The notes under the pieces were generated by a model. It did not search any database. It saw only the letters and a program-made list of their open reading frames with translations, and was not told the DNA's origin. The position numbers were made by a program, and so were the translations under genes. A stretch of 64,000 nucleotides of DNA from assembly GCA_002914845.1 (NCBI GenBank), contig JXTC01000005.1:1307942-1371941 (forward strand). The letters run 5' to 3'. This document shows positions 12,019 through 25,387 of the stretch, one piece after another (the stretch's first letter is position 1; every line of letters starts with the position of its first letter). The DNA is from Trema orientale. Taxonomy: Eukaryota; Streptophyta; Magnoliopsida; Rosales; Cannabaceae.

Positions 12019-13451
12019 GAAAAAAGTAGTAACACTTCTCGTTTACTGAAGCGTGCTTACCCAATATACACAAAATAATGTATATATATATATATATATA
12101 TATGTTCTTTTCAGTGCTTACTAATGTACACTCCATGGTTCTCTTTAAAAGGAAACTCTCGTAAAACAAAACTCTTAAGCAGTGGTGCGGATTTTGATGA
12201 AGAGTACTGAAGAGGTAACGATGCTCCTGAAGACCCAATAATCATATTTCAATGTTGCTTCTCAACAAATAGTTTTCACGTAACAAGAAAGTTCCTTGCT
12301 TGTTGCCTATGTGGGAATTGTCACTTAATTAGCCTAGAGAATCTCATCTCACTTTGTAAGTCGATTACCGTACTATGTACTAATCAATAACTTCAAGTTA
12401 AATATATAAACCGTGTTTTGGAAAATGTAGTGATTATATATGTATACTTTCATATATTATCGATATACGTTTCTCTCACGTGATCAGTAAGTGACAAGTC
12501 TATCCATAATTAATTTCATTAATAGAAAGTAAAATAAAATTATTAATAGTACCCTAATGAATAATGATCCCTTCCCTCCATGCAAAGCAATTAAAGTTAA
12601 TTAATGCATGCCACTGATATCCACATACAGGTAAAATCTAGGCTAGCTCTCTCTACATATATATTAATAAAACACACAGCTAAATACTGAATTTGACTTC
12701 CTCAATATCATAATATAACCATTAAAAATAATTAACAATTAAAATTAAAACTGAAGAATAATTAACACTTTTTTAAAAATTAAGAAAATCCTAAAAGCAC
12801 TTTAACATTTCCACGCCAATATGTTATAAAGATCGTAATATAAATATTTAAATCCTACAAAATAATTAAGCATAAATTTATTAATAGCCACGGCAGTGTT
12901 GCAGTATTGAATAACTACTAATATATCTATTGCTTTTTCTTCTTCTTTAAAGTATATATTTTCGATAAAATATTAGTTACAAAAAAGCTGCATGCAACGA
13001 TATATATTCCTCCGGGTCCTCAATAATAATCATAAATACACAACATTTAGAGCGTAATTAAACACAACTGCCAGCTGTACACAATGGGGGTGGTCCGATA
13101 TATTAATCACCTTAGATTGTAAAAGATATAATGATAGGTTTTGGTTTGGACAACTGTAATATGAATCAGCAACACTGCTCTCACTAATTACAGCAGTGTG
13201 TGTCATATATTATATTTTGATCCCCATGTAACTCGCTCACATAATTTTTATACATAATATATAGATTTTCCTAGATAAATATTCTTATTATATAATGTTA
13301 ATCATACGAAAAGTCGAACCTCCTTTCTATTAAGAACTATAAACCCTGCATGATCCAACCCCACCTTTCACGTCTAAGACACGTGACACCTAACCTTATT
13401 GTAAGCAAAATATACATGACTACTACCACGCCTATGTAGCAAATAGCTAGT

Positions 13452-13485
<34 letters not shown>

Positions 13486-13943
13486 CTATATTGCATTTTA
13501 TGATCAAGTTAATTAATTCTCTCATCATATCCCATGTGAGCTTTCAAAAATTCAGATCTACGATTTCCAAAAACAGCTAAATATTTTGACCCACAAAATT
13601 AAAATTGAATCATACGAACAACCAACCATAGTTAAAGAAAAAGAGATTAAACCACCATAATAAGCAGCAAGCATGGTGGCGCGTGTTTTTTAATGTCCTG
13701 TTTAACACCCCACCATTGCGCGCGCGTGGGATACTTAATTAAAAATAAATCACAAAATTAATTAATCACCCTAAAATTAAGAATTGAAAACTAAACCAAA
13801 CCAAAATAGCTAATACATAAAGCCTCCATTTATAATCTCCCCAAAGTTTGCATTACACACATCAGCACTATTCCCACACTACTCAATAATAATAAAAGCA
13901 CAACATACTCCCCTCTCCTCATAGAGATAATGTAGCCACAAAT
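12019..13943. other. Intergenic region and promoter side of MAKR1
   Basis: Contains a TA run (about 12078-12102) and a GA/CT microsatellite (13453-13483) about 460 bp upstream of the MAKR1 start codon. GA repeats of this kind are common in plant 5' regions and can bind BPC/GAGA-binding proteins. A GCGCGCGC-like patch lies near 13720. No other gene was recognised. Confidence 0.5.
13453..13483. repeat. GA microsatellite upstream of MAKR1
   Basis: An uninterrupted GA run of about 31 bp, possibly a GAGA-type regulatory element for the gene starting at 13944. Confidence 0.8.
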
Positions 13944-15149
13944 ATGGGGAGGAGAGCAAGAGAAGGAGATCACCACCACCACCACCACCACCACCATCAT
14001 AACAACCCTAAATCCCAAACACTTCCTCCGTCGCCGTCGCACTCGTTCTCGTCCTCGTCCTCGTCCGATTTCGAGTTCACAATCTCCGTCTCGCCGCGGA
14101 AGTCCTCCACCGCCCTCTGCCGCCCCGCGGACGAGCTCTTCTACAAGGGCCAGCTGCTGCCCCTCCACCTCTCCCCGCGCCTCTCCATGGTCCGCACCCT
14201 CCTCCTCGCCTCCTCCAGCACCTCCTCCTCCTCCGACACCGCCACCACCGCCTCCCGCGACTCCACCGGCAGCACCACCTCCAACGAATCCCACTCCTCC
14301 TTCAACAGCGACCTCGTCCTCCTAGCCGCGGCCGCCTCCGCCTCGGAGTCGTGCAACTCCTCCTCTAGGCCTAGCTCTGTTACCGAGGACGAAGAGTTCA
14401 AGCGTCTTACCACCTCCTCGAGTGGCGGCGGCGTTAATTTTATTAATGCCGCCGCTCACATCAAGAAAAGCAACAAGTACTTCTCGCTAGCGAGATTCTC
14501 GTCGGTCTTCAAGAAGGCCGCCGCCGAGCCCAAAGCGCCACGCGAACACCCGGATAGCGTATCCGGGTCGTCGGTTAAGAGGATGAGCGCCACCGCCAAG
14601 GAGGTTATAAGGAAGTACTTGAAGAAAGTGAAGCCCTTGTACGAGAAACTATCCCAAAAGCAGCAGCAACAAGAACGAGCGGTGCAGGAGTATCATGAGC
14701 ATCAACGACGACAAAAACTCGGTCGTATAATGACGGCTCCAGCGATCAAAACGACGTCGTTTTCGTCAAAGTCAACGGATAGATCGTCGTCGTCTAAAGG
14801 TGCGGATCAAGCATTGGGTAGTAATAACAAGAGGAGTACTAAAGATCAGAGCGGAGGGTTTTCTCATTCTTTCTCGGGAAACTTGAGGTACCCGAGAAGG
14901 AAAAGCTGCATCTCAAGCTGCCCATCTTCGATAAGGTCCTCTCCGAGCCACTCCGGCGTGCTTTGCCGGCCGGGGTTCGCCGGCGCCGGCGTTAGAGGCG
15001 GCGGAGGTGGTGGTGGTGGTGGCGGTATGTATTATTATGGGGACACGTCATCATCAATGGAGGAACTACAGAGTGCCATTCAAGGTGCTATTGCTCATTG
15101 CAAGAACTCTTTGGTTCAGAACAAGACTATGGTCAGTAACGAGATTTGA
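13944..15149 (+). CDS. MAKR1: Membrane-associated kinase regulator 1 (MAKR1, BKI1 family)
   Basis: An intronless gene of 401 codons. MAKR/BKI1 proteins are plant-specific, largely disordered regulators that bind the plasma membrane through Lys/Arg-rich patches and modulate receptor kinases. BKI1 itself inhibits BRI1 in brassinosteroid signalling. Features: a ten-His tract (10-19); DFEFTISVSP (42-51); ADELFYKGQLLPLHLSPR (62-79); Ser/Thr-rich linker (88-160); basic SLARFSSVFKK (181-191) and VKRMSATAKEVIRKYLKKVK (211-230), probable membrane-binding patches; SCPSSIRSSPSHSG (325-338); a ten-Gly run (352-361); and the conserved C-terminal tail SSMEELQSAIQGAIAHCKNS (370-389), which resembles the kinase-interacting tail of BKI1. 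The KRMS..AKEVIRKY block points to MAKR1 rather than BKI1. The N-terminal half is unusually GC-rich, so long minus-strand frames there are shadows. Confidence 0.9.
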   Translation: MGRRAREGDHHHHHHHHHHNNPKSQTLPPSPSHSFSSSSSSDFEFTISVSPRKSSTALCRPADELFYKGQLLPLHLSPRLSMVRTLLLASSSTSSSSDTATTASRDSTGSTTSNESHSSFNSDLVLLAAAASASESCNSSSRPSSVTEDEEFKRLTTSSSGGGVNFINAAAHIKKSNKYFSLARFSSVFKKAAAEPKAPREHPDSVSGSSVKRMSATAKEVIRKYLKKVKPLYEKLSQKQQQQERAVQEYHEHQRRQKLGRIMTAPAIKTTSFSSKSTDRSSSSKGADQALGSNNKRSTKDQSGGFSHSFSGNLRYPRRKSCISSCPSSIRSSPSHSGVLCRPGFAGAGVRGGGGGGGGGGMYYYGDTSSSMEELQSAIQGAIAHCKNSLVQNKTMVSNEI

Positions 15150-18100
15150 GTTTATTATTGTTATTACATAATAATAATAATATTATTAACGTAAACTTGA
15201 TTATTAAAAATACTATAGTTAATTAACTGGTCTGAGTATTTTTCAATTTGCGGGTCTTGTCTTTATCTATGTGTTTGTTTTCTAGGATGAGTATATCTTT
15301 GGCAATAGCTTAAATCATGTTATTTAGAAGCCAAAAAAAAAAAAAAAGAAAAAAAATAGTTTTTTTTTTTTTTGGGTGAAGAGATAATTGGTGCTGCATG
15401 TGAATTATGTAATGGTATTTCTGTAACACTGATTTGGATTTGTTCTCAGAAATGGAGAATCGAAGTCTGTGAATGTTTGAGTCTTGGAATTTGTAATATT
15501 TTCGTCATTTCTTTTAGATATCATTCCTTTTTTTTTTTTTTTTTTTCCTGAATACGTAAAAATTATTTAGCATGGGAGTTGTGTACTTGAGGTTTCTGTT
15601 GGATGCGCAATATAATTCGATTGTCACATCTTTTAAGATGACCTAGCCGTTTTTCTAGCTCAGCTAAGCTATTGTGGAAACGTTATGCTTATGTATTATT
15701 CTCCCTATTTTTCTCCTTTAATTACTCTTAAAAATATTGATCCTAGTTCCTTCTAAAAAAATTTATCTATAATAATAACATAATTAATAAAATAGAATAA
15801 GGAAAATTTCTTATTGGTTTCATTGGTCTTAGTCGGCCATGTGCGAAAGCTTAAATGAAGCTTCAGAGCTCAGAAAGCTAGCTAAGTCCAAATGTTGTAT
15901 TTATTATTCATGAAGCAGCCATGAACTTTCAGTCTACGGATTTTTCCAAAATTTAAATTTGAATATCTCGCACGATTTCACTCTCTTTCTTGAGCGCGTG
16001 TATGTAAAATTCTCTCCTTACAATATTTACCAAATATGCATGCCAACTTGAATTTTGTATTAAATTGCGAATTTGAAAAATAATAATTGGGGCATTTATT
16101 ATGTGTAGGCCATGCATTAGTAAAAATGAATATTCCCAAAAAGGGGAAGAAAAAAAAAACAATACAAAGAACTCAAAAAGAAAATCTATATGTCGGTGGT
16201 CAAATTTTGTATATCTATCTCATTATATAATTAAATTTTGTAAATGGAAATGCAAAAAATGGTTTCATAGAATTATTTTGGTTTTTCAGCTAAACCAATT
16301 GGCCAAATACTACAATTAATAGAAGTAAGAGTAGAAAGCCTATAATACGTTATCTTTTTATTTTCAGATTATCAGTATTAGGACATACAATTATCATTAT
16401 CATAAATGCCTCTCGGATATTTTCTAAAATAACAATAGAATATAACAAAAGCACAACATACAATGTCAAAAAAAAAAAAGCACAATATAAAATATTTCTA
16501 AATTAGTTTGACAATCATTATCAAAAAATTCTTTTTTTTTTTAATTTATTTTTTCTTCAAAACAATATCCAGAAATACTTGACATGTTAAATGTGCTACA
16601 TGTATATCATTATCAGTATATAGAATATAAATTGGACCAGCAATAATTATGAAGCAAACTCATTTTGCAAAAAGCGAAAATAATGTATCATATCTTTCTC
16701 GAATTGGCTAGCAAATTTTTTTACTAATTTTAATTTATCTTGCTTTTGCTACCGGAAACATTTTTTTTACACTTTTCTTTAAAAAGAAAAAATGTTACAC
16801 TTTTTATTGTACGCCAAAAAGAATACTCTTTAGGTCATGTTTGATTGGTGGAATGGAACAGAAATAATAATGAGAATTGTAATTAAGTGAAATTAGAATT
16901 TGAATATAAATGATATTCCGTTATTTGGTTGATTTAGTATAATGGAATAAAATAAGTATTATATTGACCAAAATATCCTTACTTTTAGATGTCTTAGTAT
17001 GATAAAAAGGAAAAATAATTTTTCCAAAATATAAAAAAAAAATGTGAAATCATGATTACACACATTTTTTTGATGCAATAACAATTCCATCAAATGGTAG
17101 AACTTTGATTTCATAAGAATTATTATTCCTTTGTTTAAATGTCAAATCAAACAATAAAATGAGAATTGTGATTCCATTCTAGAGGTGATGAACCATTCTA
17201 GAGGTGATTTCATCGTATCAAAAAAAAAAGAAAAAACTAATGACAACAGTCCTTAGTAATTAAAAGAAAAGTACAACCTTTTTTTCGTTGACAGTTGGTC
17301 AAAAAATTAAAAATAAGAAAGTGAAAGTACGCGCACTAGATGCGGCTGAATAAGTGTAACTCTATTATTGATTCAGTACATTGTACGGTGAAATTGATGA
17401 TTGGTTAAGGAGCAATCGGGACCATCCACCTGTCACGAATTGGTGGTTGGTCCTTTCAGAAGCTTGATCCACAGATTTTCTCCGAATCTAGCCTGTTCCC
17501 AACCCGACGGCCCACCAAAGGCACGGTGGGGACACACACAGAGAATAGAGATCCTCCCGCTCGCAATCAAAACTCTGCCACTCCCTTCCATAGTTCCATT
17601 AATGCACACACCAAAATAGTAAGAGTACGTGGCAATATACGGTGCAAGTAGAACAATTTATATCTATCAATATATTTATGAGTACGGTCTTTATCTTTGA
17701 ATGATATTTCATATGGATATATATGGTCCGACATTTCAGTACTATAGTTTATCTTACTTTTTTTAACTTTACTAACTATACATGATATTTCTTTCAATGA
17801 TAATGTAATTATTGATTAGGAGATGGTGGATACTATGGTTCATTCAGTTTCACAACACAGTAAATTCACATGGGATGTGGGATTGTTTCTTGATAATAGT
17901 CGGCTCGAGATACAACAATTACGCATGACACAATTGTTACGCGTGACACAATTTATCATTTCAATTTAATTAGTATTGCATTTTATTTTTGGTAGCTAAT
18001 ATATTCGACTTCTTTATTCCTAACTAGATCCACCATTGTACTCTTCTTATTATGGATGTAATTTACGTTTATCATCGTTTTAAGAAGAATTATGTATATA

Positions 18101-21100
18101 GATATATACATAGTCAACATGTAACGTGTTGGTGCAAATATATTCGTCCAATCTATTAGTGAAAGGCTTAAAAGCAAAGAAGTACTCATTAAGCAATATA
18201 AGTACGTGGACATATATGGCAATCATAAAATTATAATGGTGGGGAATTTGATGATGTAGACTCTATATATTAGATCAACGAAGAGAATAAAAAAGAAAAA
18301 TAATTTTCAGGGTAAAATAACTTTTTATGAATATTTATTTCTTTAAATTAGTTTGCTGAACTACACAACTTCCATGCGTTAGGTAGTATTGATTTAAATA
18401 AGAAGCCCATACCATACTGTACTACCAATTAATTTTCCCCCACAATCTTAATTTAGTGCAAATTAGCAGTGATAGAATACTGTAATATCGTTTTCAAGGC
18501 CCAATCAATTATCTTTGGTGCTTTGCTCTTCTTTATTTTCTTCCTTCTTTTTTTTTTTTTTTGTTTATATTTTCTCATGTCTTTCTTTCTTTTCCCTTCA
18601 ATATCATAACTCATAAGTATTTTGAAGTTCAATACCAATTTTTATATATACACATAAGTTATTATATTTTAAAAGTTGTCTAGCTAAATTCAAACTTGAG
18701 ATTGGTATCTTTAGAAATAGAACTAGACAAGTCATTAACTTGTCCCATACATGACAAAATTTTCCCTATATTTTGCATGAGTTCCGAAAAGGATAAGTTA
18801 GCATTTATATATTAGTACAAGTCGTATTTTCCGCTCAGTCCATTAATGAGAGTGTCGAATCTTAAAATAAATAATCATAATAATAAACAATACAAGAAAA
18901 CTACACTAGCCTAACCCAAGTACGAGTGCTGTTTCTTCTCAAATTTACACAAATTAATAACATTACTACTTTTTATTGAGTACTAATGACAAGCGGGTGG
19001 CTATTAGTCACTTTATTTCTCGACTAGAAAACAGAATGGCTCATTCATTCACAAAATCTAGTTATGCTTTGCATTCCGTTATGTATTATGGATTGATGAA
19101 ATTTCTAGTTGTTTTACTCGTAGCTAGCATATGATTGACTTAAATAATAGAAAAAAAGAAGTTGTAAATCCATTAACTAAATTTGAGTCTCCTTCAAATA
19201 AAAAAAAAAAAAATTCATCTGGAAAATTGATGAACAAATGTTCTATGTTCTATCTCTAACTTTTTCTCATGGACACATATATGATTGTATTGGCTTCATT
19301 ATAACATGGAATATATAATTAGTGGCCAAAAATAGTTTGCAGCCAAGCAGGGTTTAGTGACAGTGACTGATGAGTATTATAAAGCAATATTTTTTTTTGG
19401 GAACTGTTTTGGAAAAGGCAATGATGTAATGTGTTATTTGACATGAACAATATGGTTTGGATATATATGGGCATTCTAGTTGTCAAGATTAAAAGGGGTT
19501 CCACATGGAAAAGCGGCACACACAGAGAGACAGGTCACATGCCATCACACACAATGCCAGTGCCATATTTGACGTGGTCCTCTTTCTCTTTTTCTATCTC
19601 TTACACACCCTTTCTTTCATTTATAATCTGATATATGGGTTTTTCATTTCCTTTTTTCACGTGCTTGTTTGAGTGTATTTTAAAAGAAGAAGAAGAGCAA
19701 GAGCGGTATTTGTGGTACTATCTTATGGCAAACACAACTTCCTGATCAAGGAGTCACATGCCTTCTCTGCTATGTGTCAATATTTATGGATTTATATGTG
19801 TGTATATATCTATCTATCTCTCTCTCTCTCTCCACTTACAGTGGAATGAGATTAGTTTCATGCTTTTTCGACCAGATAGAGATGGCCAATATGTGATATT
19901 CAAGGGGTTTGCAATAGTCGCCATCTTGACGATTTTGGATTAGAGATCATATAGTTATGAATTCTTGTATGATTGGACTATAGCAACCAACATAATTGTT
20001 CGATGTGTAGAACGAACTTATTTATTCGTCCTCAATGCAATTTTGGCACATGGAAGACTTTCTAATTGGGTCTGCTCTGAGCCAAAATTTTAGCAAGGGT
20101 AGTATATATAATGAGAATTTCACACATATATATTTTGGTCGTGGGGTGGGTACGAACTTACTTTGTTTTCTGTTTTACTGCTCTTGGTAGTAAAAAATTA
20201 GGGTGTTTAAGTCCTTAACAACGATATAATATTCTCTTTTAAGAATCATGGTAGAGTTATTAGCAATTGACACTTATGATGTGGGCTTTCAAGATACGTG
20301 ACGACCTAAAACTCAACTCTTTTCAAAAGTAATAAGATGAGTGTACGTCTCTACATGAATGTTAAACATCAATCTACATATATCTCTTCGTACTACTTGG
20401 TCAAATTGTGATGAATTCCCTTCCCATATGAGAATTTTCTCTATTTTTCTCGGAATAGTATGAACCGTTCTTATTTATATGTTTAGCAGAGTTTGCGTTC
20501 ATTTTTAACGTTTACAAGCTCTATGAAGCAATTTATACATCTTTTTTCTTTTTATACACATGATCCTAGCAACTCTTCCTGATCTAGATTAATGGTCCAT
20601 GTTAGTTAGTCACCTTAAAACAAATTTGAATTAAAGAAACCGCATGTCTAGTTTAGTTTTGATGCTTCAGAATGAAATTTGGCGAACTTAGATGTTGAAA
20701 CTTTGGAATATTAATTAGGAACGTGATTATGTATGGATCGGGTATATAATTAATTAATGATATGATATCTTATAGAAAACTTGTCCCCTTAATTTCTTGA
20801 TGCTATGATAGGATGTTACAACCAATTGGAAAAATGGACTCACCAACCGTTATAAATAAAGGCAACAAAAAGCATAAAATTGAATTAATCTAGCTTTGGC
20901 GTAACTAGTTCTATAAATGCCTTGTATATGTTACAGAACCAGAAACTTGTGCTGGGATAATTGAAAAATTATGTATTTACTTATTTATTTTTTGCTTATT
21001 AAAAGAATTTCGATATCTTTTAGGTAACTTTTATGTGGTAAGATTTTATTTGAATAAGTTACTGCTTTAGAGTTTGATTATTAATGGATAACTTGTTATT

Positions 21101-24100
21101 TGTGCCATAGTCAAAGACTGTGATGATACATAGACTGATGTGTTTGTTTGGAATTTTACGCGTGTTGTTGTGAAAAGTAAGAAAGTGGTCATTAGAAACG
21201 TGACAGAGAAGAGAGAGACAAATAGAAATAGGGTACTGCAATACTAGAATTTGGATAAAGAAATTGAAATAATTAGTGTTTTGATCCCTCCTTAGACAAT
21301 TTAGCTGTGTAAATTTACTTCTCTTCTTTATTTTGATTTTGGCTGCCCTTGGGATTGTGTTTTCCCCAACCACTTCAACTATTTATCACCCAACATTTAC
21401 CATAGAGGAAGAAGAAAAAAAAAATCAGCCAACAATCATTGGATGGTTGAAAAGCTTAAAATATGCTAGTTTCTTTGTCTCTCGTAAGTCATAACAACTC
21501 TCTAGGTGACCCAAAACTGCTATATTTTGTCAAATTTTTGCGTGCTAATTATGAGTCCATGCCAAGGTTGGTTCACCCCATTAACTCCAGTTCTAAAGTA
21601 CAGGCAAAGGTTATTGATATTTGTATGCATTTTTTTTTTCTGGTCATTTGAAAATTTCAACCCAATTATTACATTGTGTTTCAACCTAACTTGTGGGTCT
21701 TTCTAGTTGTAGAGTTGAAAGATTAATCAGCATCCCTTACATAGATGAGAGAAACATATATACGAGAAATTGTGAATATTAATTAAAGCCATTCCTGCAG
21801 CTTTGGTGCTTGAACCTTATGCTTTGCATTCTTGCTTCTTTATTTATATAATTTTATGGTTACTTGTAAAACATAATAATATAAGGATGAAATTACATTT
21901 CAAGAGTTGTATGCCCCCCCCCCCCAAAATCCAAATATATAATTATATATATATCTCAGAACTGAACATGCTTGAGGTGCCAAACAATGAAACAAAGAGC
22001 ATACTTGACCATAAGAGCTGCTCCTGAACTCCATCTTAATTAGGGCAGTAAGTCTCATTAAATATTTCACTTAAAAAAAGTAGTTAGATTCTCGATAAGT
22101 AATGCCTGCATTTTCTCAATAAGTAATGGCTGCATGCCTAGGATTTAGGATTCTTCATCATATATATTGAATATATAAGATAAAACTTCCCTTTTTTTAT
22201 TTTATATAGTATGGATGTGTAAGAAAACATTTTCTTTCTATTCTATATGCTAGTTGTTTATAGTATATATACAATCAAGTTCATCTATATATAAAAAAAA
22301 ACTTTTAGACCATCAAGTTATAATATGTGAAACATTTAAGGCACAGCAGACCTAAGCAAATAAGAGGATGAGTAGATGTAATCCTACAATCACGGCCCTA
22401 TAATGATGCTCAAGTAACCAAATATGCTTCACATTGCTACTAATAATTTTATACAATACAAATATTTTTATGTCCTCCAAAGGGCAGGCCCAATATATAT
22501 AGGTTATCCAAAAGTCTGTCTGGGGCACCCTTCTGCATAAAGATGCCACAAAGTCGGCTGCTGCTGAAGCCCTCCGGGCCCAACCACGGGACATGACCAG
22601 TACAAAAGCCACCTTTTGTTTTAAAAAGTCAAGTAGGAAAAAAAAATTAGAAAGAAGAAGAAACGATATAGTATAATAAACTGTTTGTCTGCATAGATTA
22701 TCCTGATAATATTATATGGTAAAATGTAACTGGTATTACTTCATGTTTAACGTCCTTAAGTTTCCCTCTGGAAATTGGATCTATTAGTAATTTGGGCTAA
22801 AATGATTTTTTAGGACTATTTTTTAAATTGAATGTTTTTTAAGAAGTGTAATGATGAGTAATCAATATATATATATATATATATATAACGATAAGTTTAT
22901 GACTTTCTTAGTAACAATCATCGGTTACTAATATAATGACTACTCGTTACTATTCTTAAAAACAAAGTTATTCATCCAAATACTCTAAAAAAAGGCATTT
23001 TTCCCGAAAACACTGCTAATCAGATTCATTTCCGTTTCCCTCTCACTTACAAATAAGGTGAAGGTTAGCCATATGTTAGTTGTTTGCCTATTCATCATTT
23101 GATTATATCACTCTTTGACAATACTTAGTACATAATGACAATATTTTTGTTAGGTACTGCTGCTTAGTCTCAGAAGTAGCAGAGTCTCAAAGTCACTTTA
23201 AAAAGCCTTATGGTTTCAATTAACTGAATCCAACCAGGCTATTCAATCCACACTCATTCTTCAGCCTATGCCAGACAACGGATTCCCCAACTTCCCATTG
23301 TTATTATTGTTGTTGTTATTTAAGAAACAAAAAAACTAGTAAATGGTCAAAGATCTCTCTCTCTCTCTCTCTCAATAACAGCTAGTCAGCTACAGTACAG
23401 TGCTTAATGATTTAGCATTGAGAATTTAAACGGATATTAAATGTTAACAGCTGGGCTTTGCATGAAACCAGAGTAAACCCAGCTTTAATTTAATGAGATT
23501 GGTCTATGGTCCCCCACTCTGGTACAGTTTTGCCACATTGCTTGCTTTGGCTTTGGACTCTTTCTTGGTTTAGTCAATCACCACTTTACCCTTCTATTCT
23601 ATCCTTTATAATGCTCAAAACACCCAGATTTTTTTGTGTTCTTATAAGTGACAGCAAGATACTTTGCTTGTCTATTAAACCCTTTTTCTTTTTTTTTTTC
23701 TTGGACCAGACAAGAGTAACTAATTTTTTCTGTGCTTAAAATATGTGTACTATATATTTGCCATTCAATCCATTAGGGTCCCCATTTGTTGATTCCACGC
23801 GTATAACTGCATCTGAATCCACTGTGATAATTCACTGTCGTTTCAATTATTATTTTTTAAATGCCAGACTTTTGCTGGCTCTTCACACAGTACTATGACT
23901 GCTGTACTCTTATTAGTTATTATATACACACTAATAGCACTATTTTTTTTTGTACCTTCATTTTTCCATGTTTCCAAGAACATTTTGTGTTTCGGAGAAC
24001 CTTTTTTTTTTTTTTTGCTTGAAGTGTTTGTGGGAACTTGGTTAAAAAGTAAAAGATTAATCCTTTATTCACTATAAATCACCACCTTTTAATGGAATAA

Positions 24101-25387
24101 AGAGGTTCAAACTTTTCTTTTATTTTAACCAAATCTCTTCCATATCTTAACCTTTTAACCAGTCACATGTCCAATTTTTGTTGTTTATGAGGGCTGTTGA
24201 ACACCTAAACATTTTTGTCTCCCTCAATTATAGAACAAGGGCTAAACAAACGAATTAATTATAGAAACAGAGAAGGATTAAATAATCCCCAGCATAATGA
24301 GCTGCTATAAAAAAATGAAAGCACAACGTATATATGTATATATAATAACAAGAAGATTTACCCCTTGTGTTTATTAGCTGTATTGATTTAATTAGACCTG
24401 CCCAAATCTTAATGGAAGCTTTTTAAGTTGATGGACATGATATCTACCACTTGTAAAGCTTCCCCAAGATGACAATAAAATCCAACCCAGATTGTGAAAT
24501 TAGAAGAAAATACCAGAAACAGTCAAGCTCTTCAAAAGGGTATCTTGGTCATCAAGGGTTGTGTCATATATCTTTGATTCAGCTCTCACATGGCAGGAAA
24601 TTACTGTCATGTGCCCACATGCTTAGGACCCCTCCCATGTTATAATCCCTTTTAGTAGGGCAGGTCAAACTAACAAAGCTTATCTCCATTTGACTAATCC
24701 ATTTCTAATAATCAATTGCCACTGCGCTATAAGGGCTATAAGCTAGTTTTAGTTTTAAGTTTTCTTATTCCAACTTTCTTTTTTCCCTTGTCTGTGTAAA
24801 GCAAAAGATCCCTGTCCAAATTTTAATGTTCAAAAGAGAAAAAAGCTTCAATAAGGGATGCTAGTTTTTCAATAATACAGTTGCATTTAAGATCATAAAG
24901 AAAGATTAAAAAATAAGTACATTACTGTCAGTCTGAAATTTCAAAACCAAAAAACTTCAACGAGAAAAAACAAAGGGAAATTTCTATTCCATTTTCAAAA
25001 ATTTCTTCTTGCATTGGGATTCAAAAGAATTGAGAAAGAAAAATACAAGAGCTAACCTAATGCATGCAAATCTGTGGTGTAGAAAGCCTTTTTGTCATTT
25101 AGTTCCCCAGGTGTCCATGTGATTACTCCTATTTTCTAAACAAAGCCTTACCTCTCCTGTTTCGGCTTCACCAGACCGCCTAGTTTTTATAATCTCACCG
25201 TCCAAACCTTTCACTAACAACAACAAAACAAAAGGTTAAAGTTAGTAAACAGATTAATAATATATGCTTCCCTTTATATATCAACAAAAGCTCATGCATT
25301 TTTCTCAGAACTTAAAAACACACACAATCGAGTTATAACCAAACTCAAACTCCTCCTTCCTCTTCTTGAATCCAAAACACAACCAAA
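15150..25387. other. Gene-poor 10-kb stretch
   Basis: No exon, RNA gene or protein fragment was recognised with confidence. It holds mononucleotide runs (about 15330-15370 and 15530-15548), a possible MITE remnant (16832-17160), CT runs near 19815 and 23352, an AT run near 22866, and a C run at about 21916-21925. Two GC-richer patches (17400-17620 and 22480-22620) stand out but match nothing I know. The last 1-2 kb presumably includes the promoter of the gene at 25388. Confidence 0.5.
16832..17160. mobile_element. Possible MITE remnant
   Basis: The left end has CATGTTTGATTGGTGGAATGG. The right part has ATGTCAAATCAAACA, its partial reverse complement. Both halves are rich in GGAATGRRA/ATTCC motifs, as in many plant MITEs whose ends carry TTTGATT. 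The terminal repeats are weak and no clear target duplication was seen. A small direct repeat CCATTCTAGAGGTGAT follows (about 17173-17205). Confidence 0.35.

Noticed and set aside
13830-14413. Long minus-strand frames rich in Gly, Glu and Val
   Set aside because: They are shadows of the GC-rich MAKR1 coding strand.
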